DNA of 64,000 nucleotides from contig JAKGHH010000001.1 of assembly GCA_022828595.1 (NCBI GenBank), forward strand, positions 119,858,999-119,922,998, written 5' to 3'. The stretch's first letter is position 1. Every line of letters begins with the position of its first letter. Shown one piece after another: positions 57,000 to 64,000 of this stretch. The notes under the pieces are model-generated. The model worked only from the letters and a program-made list of their open reading frames with translations. It was not told the DNA's origin and did no database searches. Source of the stretch: Nelumbo lutea. Taxonomy: Eukaryota > Streptophyta > Magnoliopsida > Proteales > Nelumbonaceae. A program made the translations under genes and the position numbers.

Positions 57000-57368
57000 T
57001 GGACAGCCAGTGGATGAAGATGGAAATAGTAATAGTAATCCCGACGAAACAGCGAGATTGTTGGATGTTTTATCTCTAGAGATTTAATGCACGTGACCAA
57101 CCCTCTTAAGGAAAGTCCGTTGCGACAGACTTAGGAAGACATGACATGCCCAACACTAGACTTATAGTAAGTCCAGCTTTGCACCCAAGACCATTATTGA
57201 TCATGACCTTGTTTCTCCATTGCACGTGAATTGCGACAGCATGCAAAACCCCGGAGATGCACGTCGGACGTGGAAAGCTGTCAATGGACTCGATGCGGAA
57301 TCTAATTTCACTTTCACCAGAATGTATGAGCTGAGGTGGCAGGCCCCAACGTGCCACCAAGAGCACCA
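57000..57368. other. Sequence upstream of the LINE endonuclease stub
   Basis: No domain is recognised. It could be the spacer or ORF1 end of the same LINE, since the ORF2 start follows directly. Confidence 0.35.
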
Positions 57369-57480
57369 TGACCATTTTATCTTGGAACTGCCGGGGAGGA
57401 GGTGATCGTCCGGCAGTTCAACTTTGCACCTTTAAAAGGACCATCAAACCAACGCTTTTATTTATTTTTGAAAATAGGTG
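57369..57480 (+). pseudogene. LINE ORF2 endonuclease start, truncated at its 3' side
   Basis: The frame begins MTILSWNCRGGGD and continues PAVQLCTFKRTIKPTLLF, the typical start of the plant L1 endonuclease domain (usually ILSWNCRGxGxPxxVxxL). Only about 36 codons remain before a CT microsatellite. The loss is at the 3' side, opposite to the usual 5' truncation of LINEs. Confidence 0.75.
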
Positions 57481-60400
57481 TGAGAAAAATCTCTCTCTAT
57501 CTCTCTCTCTCTATATATATATAAATTAAAATTGGTTTGTGGACGTCACTATACCTCTCCTTCTTTCAAACATCACTTCTTAATTTTTTGTTTTTTTTTT
57601 TAATTTTTAATTTTTTAATTCCACATAATTACCCATTAAACCAATAAAGAAATTACATATGCTTAACTATTTCTAACAACCATAAAGAAAAAGAGGTATT
57701 TGCTTATCCAATGCTTAGCCAAGTGGAACCACTTTCACCCACTTCCTCCTAAATTGTCTCTAATTCATATTTATCTCCTAAATTATCTCTAACTCCTATT
57801 TATCTCTTAAATTATCTATAATTTAGTAGAGAGATTCTCTCCTAAATTATGTTTGATTCCTATTTATCCTCTCCCCCACTTTTTATCCATATCTATCTAA
57901 AGAAAGTTTCAATTAAAAAAATTCAGAACTATTTAAATGTTATAACAAAATTATATACTAATTTAAAATATTTATTCAAAAAGCAAAAAATTAATAGATT
58001 TAATAATATTCATATTATTAGTAATTCGATATTTTACAAAATTCATCATGAAATTATGTAGTAACAATATAAATTATAATTTTATGAATTATTCAATTTA
58101 AATGTTATTCAAATAATAAAAATTTAACATTAAAAAATAAAACATTATTTAAATATTTCAATAACTAAAAATATTAAATAAAAACATTAAAATTAGCTAA
58201 TAATAACATTAAAATAAATAAAATTCAAATAATGACAAAAATTAAATATTTTATATATTATTTAAATATTTAAATAACAAAATATTTAACATGACAATTT
58301 TTTAAATAGTTAAAATAACGAAGTTATGTAATAAATTTAAAAAAAAATTCTTAAAAGTAGAAAAATAATTACAATAGAATTCATAATATTCACATTAATA
58401 ATAGTTTAATATTTTACAAAATTAATAATGAATTATGTAATAATAGTACAATTAGAATTTTATGGATTATTAAATTCAATAAATAATTTCACTTATATCA
58501 ATTAATAATTATAGAAAATAACTATCAACAAAATTATATTTATTAGTAATAATTTTACAATAATAGTTTATTTTCATTATATATGTATATATACTATAAT
58601 TAATACTTATTTTATTTTTAGTAGTTATTTATTGTTTTTTTATAAATATGCTTCCAATAATTATTAATAAATGTATTTTTGTTTTTGTTATTTAATAGAA
58701 AATTAGCAATAATTATTGAAGATTAAACAACTATTATTTTAGTTTCGAAATTTAATTTATCGTATTTATTGTATTTTTGTTATTAATTTACTTTTAGTAA
58801 TTATATTTTTAATAATTTATAGATTAATTATTAGAGATTAAACTATTATTTAAGATTACACTATCTATTGTATTTTCATTATAAACTTATTTATTTGAGA
58901 TTAGAATATAAATTTAGTTGAAATTAGGAGTGTTCAATTATTGGTTCAGTTCAGTTGCATGTTGTTTCACCAACAAAATTGATCTGGTCAAGTTTGTAGT
59001 TTGTCACTCGAAACCGATTGACCATTAGCGAAAACCCACCAACTCGGGTTGTATCGATTTGGGTCTATTTTTGGTTTAGTTTGTTAGTTCAAAAGATTTA
59101 AACTTAAAATTTAACTTTAAATTTCATAAATTACAATGATATTATTAAAAAATAAATTACAAAAATTATATCTATGATATAAAATATTTTAGACTAACAA
59201 ATATGAGATTTTTCCTATTTTTCCATATTAAAAAATTAAATTTAAAATATAAAATATTAATATATATTTATTAAACCAAAGTCAATCTGAAATACTAGAA
59301 AACCAACCAACTCAGATTGAGTTTGATTGGATTGTTTATTAAAAAGTTAAAATATAAAATAATATATAAAATACTATATATATTTATTAGATTGAGTTTG
59401 ATTGAATTTTCCTGTACTTGCTCCATTATCCACACCCTGCATTTTCTTTGACTTTCTCTCCTCTCCCCTTCCCACCACTCCCATTAAGCCATGCCACCCA
59501 ACTACCTAAAAATATTCCTATAATCTCTCTCCTAAGGTATCTCATTTAAACCAATAAGAAAGTACCATGTTGCCCCTCTCCCTAATCAATTCCTCAAATG
59601 CATCCCCCCAATCTATATCCACTCTCCCTCATTTAAAATATTCATATTAATTAATAAATAGTTAAATATGGTTAATATTTAATCCAACATATATTCAATG
59701 AATATTAAATAGTGTTATTACCAAAAGTTAATAAATACGATTAGTAAATTACCAAAAATTAATAAATATTGTTATTAATTAACTCATTAACAATATTTTA
59801 TAGAAATTGAAAACTCTTCAACTAATTTCTATAAAATTGAGAATTATATTTAACAATTATCAAAAAGTATAAAATTTTAGTTATTGTTATTATTATAATT
59901 AATAACCAAATACAAATGGGGGAACAAAATATTATAGTGTTAGAAAACGAAATTATTAATTAATTTATATTGAAAAATAAAAGATGAATTAGTGTAATTT
60001 TGTTAGTAAACTACCAAAAAAAAGTATATTTAATAACAATTTAAAAAAATTTCAATAAATCCCCATAGTTACACAAATGTAATAAATTTTCAAAAATTTT
60101 CATGAAACTACATTTTTGAAATTAAAAGATATAAAGTATTTGAAAGTTTATCTAAAATGCATTAAATAATTATTGAAAACTATTAGAATATTTTGGAAAT
60201 TTTAGGAAAATTTATTACATTTGATAGACTTTTGGAAACCATTGAAAAATTATGTAATTTTCATTGCAAATTATTGAAAATTATTAAAGACAAATGACTA
60301 TGGGAAATGGAAAACTATAATTTGAACAAATAATTAAAAAAAAATTATTAAGATAAATTAGTATAATATTGGAAAAAGGAAATTATTGGTTAGTTTATAT

Positions 60401-60600
60401 TAGAAATTATAAGATAAATTAGTATAATTCCATAAGTAAACCATTTAAAAAGAAAATAAAATGTTTAATAAAATTTTAAATAAATTTGAATAAATTTTCC
60501 AAATTACACAAGTACAATAAATTTTCCAAAATTGTTACAAAATTACATTTTTTAATATTAAAGATAATTTAATGTAGTTTTAGAAATTTACCATGTGGTT
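57481..60600. other. Very AT-rich stretch, no gene
   Basis: It starts with (CT)n and (AT)n runs (57488-57530). At 58010-58110 and 58375-58485 a unit with ATATTTTACAAAATT and GAATTATGTA(A/G)TAA words occurs in direct repeat, about 370 bp apart. Around 58928-59110 a patch with TTAGGAGTGTTCAATTATTGG resembles a hAT MITE end. Long runs of AT-only words make codon analysis meaningless. Confidence 0.55.
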
Positions 60601-60879
60601 GATACTCAATATATCCTTTTGATCATTTCTATCATCAAATTGAATATTGGGTTGACAGGGACAGTGTTTTCAAAACATGATCAAAGCAGATGATTAGACT
60701 AGAAAAATTGGGATTTGGACACCGTTTCACGTAAAAACCGCTTTTTGTCCAAAAACCGTTTATTTGTTTAGCAAACTGCTGGCCTAGGCGGTCGAACCAT
60801 CAACCCGGACAATAGTTATTACCTTTTATAACCATGAGTGCTTGGGTTCAAATCTTCACATCCTTAAAAATATTTGGGG

Positions 60880-61120
60880 TTTATTTCAAAGCAAGTTTGG
60901 TTCCAAGGCCGGTTCCACCACGGCCAACCAAGGCTGGTCCATTGGGTTGGTTTGAGTAAGGAAAACCTCTAAACCTTAGAATTGACCTGGGTGGGGATCG
61001 GTTACAAGAATTTGGAGCCAGACCTATCTTATAACAAATCGGGTAGGGCCGGTTCAAGGCGGATTTGAGGTTGGTTCCATTCAATTCCGGGTAGAACCTA
61101 CCCATTTGCTCACCCCTAAT
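60880..61120. mobile_element. hAT MITE-like remnant
   Basis: Read on the minus strand the right end is TAGGGGTGAGCAAATGGG, then CGGTT(C/T) and GGTTGG-type words, as in plant hAT MITEs. The other end was not found. The 98-residue minus frame overlapping it is a shadow. Confidence 0.4.
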
Positions 61121-61178
61121 AGAGGTGGAGGAAATATGTAAACAAATGGAACAAATTAAATAAAGAATGTTTTCCATA

Positions 61179-61303
61179 AGGCTTGGTTTGGAAAGAGTGT
61201 AAATACAAATATATATGGTACAAAAGCCTTGTATTTTGTATTTCTAAACCAGTATTTGCACTTTACATATTGGTATTTACACACTTTCCAAATTGAATCA
61301 AGG
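61179..61303. mobile_element. Palindromic MITE
   Basis: The arms AGGCTTGGTTTGGAAAG...GTAAATACAAATAT and the inverse ATTGGTATTTACACACTTTCCAAATT...CAAGGC pair imperfectly over about 45 bp. A second start of the same kind (AAGGCTCGGTTTGGAAGG) follows directly and is cut by the gypsy LTR at 61322. Confidence 0.5.
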
Positions 61304-61321
61304 CTCGGTTTGGAAGGAGTA

Positions 61322-62022
61322 TGATGTAGGGTGATTTGGCCCGACTTAGTAATAGGGGGACACGTGGACACGACTTGACTAGTAGGATGACAGTTCATTC
61401 CAACATGCCAAGTCTACAACGGATCGAGCTCGGATAACCAAACCACTTCGGGACAAGTCCACCTTGGGATGAGTTCACCTCGGTGCAAGGTCACATCAGG
61501 ACCACCTCGGTCCCAAGGCACTTCGACGTTCATACCAGGTCGGATTTAAAGGGCATTAGCTCGGGTAATACTGATCGACCACTGCATGGCAATCCCGAAG
61601 ATCTCGCCACCAGATTTTGTGCCTCACGGGATCATGCCTTGTAATAGCTAATAGTACCTCCCCCATCCAATTCGAGTAGAAATGATGAACTTTATTAGTT
61701 GGGAGCATTATCCCCAATTAACGCGGAAACGGATCTCATCATGATGATGATCCCGGAACTACTCCTTGAAACTTGCGAGGACTCCACTATATAAAGGCTC
61801 CACCCCCCGAGGGTGAAAGGTATGCGTAATCTTTGCTCTATAGGTCTCTTGCATTCTACACTATTATGAGCTTGCAACCAAGTACTAACTTAAGCATCGG
61901 AGTGACCTCACCGGGTAAGCAACCCCGAGTTCTCTGATTCACTTTTTGCAGATCAACCAAGTCCGTCGTCTACTGGTAGCCAAATCATCTCCAGTAGGGA
62001 GCAGTCGGATTGCGCAATATCA
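61322..62022 (+). repeat. 5' LTR of a Tat-like gypsy element
   Basis: The LTR starts TGATGTAGGGTGATTTGGC and ends CGCAATATCA directly before the primer site. TATATAAA at 61788-61795 may be the promoter box. The stretch CTTAAGCATCGGAGTGACC near 61890 occurs in similar form in the LTRs at 35961-38692 (read on minus), tying both to one group. The 3' LTR lies beyond the window, so the ends rest on the primer site and the TG/CA rule. Confidence 0.8.
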
Positions 62023-62041
62023 TTTGGCGCCATCTGTGGGA
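62023..62041 (+). other. Gypsy primer binding site
   Basis: TTTGGCGCCATCTGTGGGA follows the LTR. Sites of this form are common in Tat-like gypsy elements of plants. Confidence 0.8.
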
Positions 62042-62089
62042 AACACTACTAAAAGCTTCTTTCCACCAAAAGTCTCAAGCTCAGAATTA

Positions 62090-63864
62090 ATGGCATCCTC
62101 CAGCAACGCCGGACAGAATGGTGAAATGAACATCTCCGGGGGGCAACCTCAGGTCCCAGCCATGTGCATCGGTCAGTTCACCATACCTTTCTTTGTAGAT
62201 GGGGTTCCAACATTGAACATACCTCGAGTTATAGCACTAGTGAGTGCCCCACTCCCTCCTACGGTGGGTGCAACCTTTACTGAGCCCTTTGTGGTTCCCC
62301 TGCAGTCAGGTAGAATCAACTTGACGACCTAGTACACTGCATGCAGACTATTCAGGTCCAAATGCAACAGGTCCAACAATTCCAACAATACCAGCAACAG
62401 GTCTTGCACTACTTTTACCAGTAGTAGTATCAGTAGCAGTTCCCTCCACTACCGCAGAATCGACAGTCGGTTCCACCTCGGGATCCAACCCCACAGCAAA
62501 GCAGATCCCATCGTCAGAACACTCGCCCTCCTCACCGAGGACAGACTTCCCAGGTTCCACATCCCCTTAGGAGCCAAGTCTCGTCTCTCGGCAGGAGGGA
62601 TAGACAGATTACTCCTCCTGCTTCGGAGAACATCAACAAATGGGGAGACACTCAGCCCGCCAGGGCCGTTTCACTTAGGTCATCACATCAAGAAGGTCCA
62701 CTCGTGGGGAATCGGTTTGGGGTTTTGGTTGCGGACTCCAGGCGAGGCCCCTCCATCCACAGTAGCCAACACCAGCAGTTCGAATTGCCCCATGTTTGCA
62801 CCGTAAGGCACACCGACTTACAATTCCAAGCCAGCTCACCACTCCTGGTCAGATCGAGCAACCTAAAGGTAAAGAGGAGGCAAGTTCGAAAGCCACGAAG
62901 ACAGCTCCCCTCCTCTTTGTGCCATCTCCTTTGTCCTCTGACTCCTGACCACCCCGATGCCGAAGGACTTCATAGTACCTTTGCTAGATAAATATGACGG
63001 GTCATTTAACGCGAATGATCATGTAGACTCCTTCCAGTTCTAGATGCACCTAGCTGGGGCTGATGAATCTTGCATGTGTGTTGCTTTCTCTATGACCTTC
63101 AAAGGAGTAGCTCACACGTGGTACAGGAATCTCGCACCTGGGACGATCAAGAGTTGGGCGTAGTTCGTGCAGATGTTCACCTTGCACTTCATCACCAGCA
63201 AGAAGTGCCCGAGGTGACAAGAAAGCCTCCTCAACATAGTCCAGAGGGAAGGGGAGTCGATTCGAATCTACATCAAATGCTTCAATGACACATGTCTACA
63301 AATTCCCGATCTGGATCTGTTGTAATACTCACGACAGAGAAGAAATGTATCACTCACAGGGAGTTCAAGTGGCACGTGGTATCCAACAAGCCCAAAAATA
63401 TTATCGAGTTTCTCAAGCTCGTCGATCAGTTCATTGGGACAGAAAAGGAGATGAACCAAAAAAGTGAAAATCCAGCGGAGAAGAGAAAATGAGAAGGTGA
63501 CACTTTGGACAACGAGGACAACAAGTGAAGAAAGAGCAAGTCACCAACCAAGGGAGGGAACAAGTCAGATCAGCGTTCCCGAACTCCTATGGTCGAAAGG
63601 ACGAGCTACACGCCCCTCAATGCAAATCGAGGAGAGATTCTCATGGAGATAAATGACTCATCTTATGTGAAGTGGCCACCTTGGTTGAGGGGAGATCCTG
63701 CCACTAGGAACAAAAATGTATACTGCCATTTCCATAGAGATCACGGTCACAGTACCAAAAATTGTAGAAATCTCTGTGATGAGATAGAAGAACTCATCCG
63801 TTGCAAATACTTGAAAAATTTTGTACAAAAAGATAATAAAAACCAGATAGATCTGCAGGCCTAG
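62090..63864 (+). pseudogene. Tat-like gypsy gag, broken
   Basis: An N-terminal open frame starts MASSSNAGQNGEMN at 62090 and ends near 62330. Further on, the retrotransposon gag domain (about 62985-63290) reads KYDGSFNANDHVDSFQ, FKGVAHTWYRNLAPGTIKSW and LHFITSK with stops at Trp/Gln-type positions. A C-terminal part carries the zinc-finger-like YCHFHRDHGHSTKNC near 63722-63766, followed by IEELIRCKYLKNFV. This order is that of Tat/Athila-type gag. Frames change several times. Confidence 0.8.
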
Positions 63865-63929
63865 CAAAGGAGAGATGCTCCTGAGTCCAGCCGCAGAGAT
63901 AGCTGCCCGAAGAGAGACCGATCCGTGGA

Positions 63930-64000
63930 GTAATCAATATGATTACTAGCGGGTCTATTGTCGTGGGCTGCACCTCGGCAGTGGGGAAGACCTTGGTTCG
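63930..64000 (+). pseudogene. Start of gypsy protease region, cut by the window edge
   Basis: A plus-strand frame reads GVINMITSGSIVVGCTSA, like the segment after gag in Tat-type elements that leads into the aspartic protease. The catalytic motif would lie beyond the edge. Confidence 0.55.

Noticed and set aside
57849..58061. 70-residue Lys/Asn/Ile-rich frame
   Set aside because: It is what AT-rich DNA gives by chance; no domain.
1..64000. A new defence, toxin or viral system
   Set aside because: No gene cluster, viral structural gene or toxin-like reading frame was found; apart from the zinc-finger gene all coding signals belong to known retroelement or transposase families or to two gene fragments.

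Overview
The window looks like nuclear DNA of a seed plant. It has split genes with GT-AG introns, a plant-type TRAF zinc-finger gene, an Au-type SINE, Ty1-copia elements with methionine-tRNA primer sites, Tat-like Ty3-gypsy LTRs, RICESLEEPER-type hAT sequence, L1 LINE pieces, MITEs and long AT-rich spacers. The species cannot be fixed from the sequence. I see no bacterial operon, CRISPR array, rRNA, tRNA gene or organelle block.

Region 1 (about 1.3-20 kb) is one host gene on the minus strand. It encodes a 199-residue tail-anchored TRAF/XAF1-type zinc-finger protein in five coding exons that I could join in frame at consensus splice sites. About 600 coding bases spread over 17.9 kb because two introns are filled with mobile DNA: a 5'-truncated LINE and a Tourist-like MITE in the 6.6-kb intron, and an Au SINE plus a complete but dead copia element (copia-1, LTRs 11431-11690 and 16265-16524, target duplication CTAGT) in the 9.4-kb intron. 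A 143-bp x 3 tandem repeat lies in another intron.

Region 2 (20-30 kb) is a graveyard of gene and transposon pieces: an inverted duplication of about 250 bp that looks like a duplicated promoter/leader, a broken N-terminal piece of a UDP-glucuronate decarboxylase (UXS) gene, an LTR fragment, a LINE reverse-transcriptase piece, a decayed hAT transposase with a hAT-type MITE inserted in it, and four consecutive exons of a VPS41-like gene.

Region 3 (30.3-41.5 kb) is a decayed copia element on the plus strand (copia-2). It was split by a complete minus-strand copia (copia-3, 31354-35831, duplication TGTGT) and by a short non-autonomous gypsy-like LTR element (35961-38692, duplication CCCAT). Removing each insert together with one copy of its target duplication restores the copia-2 reading frame across the junction.

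Region 4 (41.5-56.7 kb) holds LINE pieces, an exact 104-bp tandem duplication, a TIR element split by a hAT MITE, a 1.4-kb imperfect palindrome, and at least four copies or pieces (one near 23.2-23.5 kb) of an LTR of about 1.93 kb. One solo LTR (duplication CACTG) sits inside an older inverted LTR copy. Another (duplication GGAAG) splits a minus-strand copia (copia-4).

Region 5 (56.7-64 kb) has a foldback MITE, a stub of LINE endonuclease, about 3 kb of very AT-rich DNA, MITE remnants, and the 5' LTR, primer site and decayed gag of a Tat-like gypsy element that runs off the right edge.

Only the zinc-finger gene looks able to make a protein. Everything else with protein similarity is interrupted by stops, shifts or deletions. 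I found no sign of a new functional system. The value of the window lies in its insertion history and the gene fragments.
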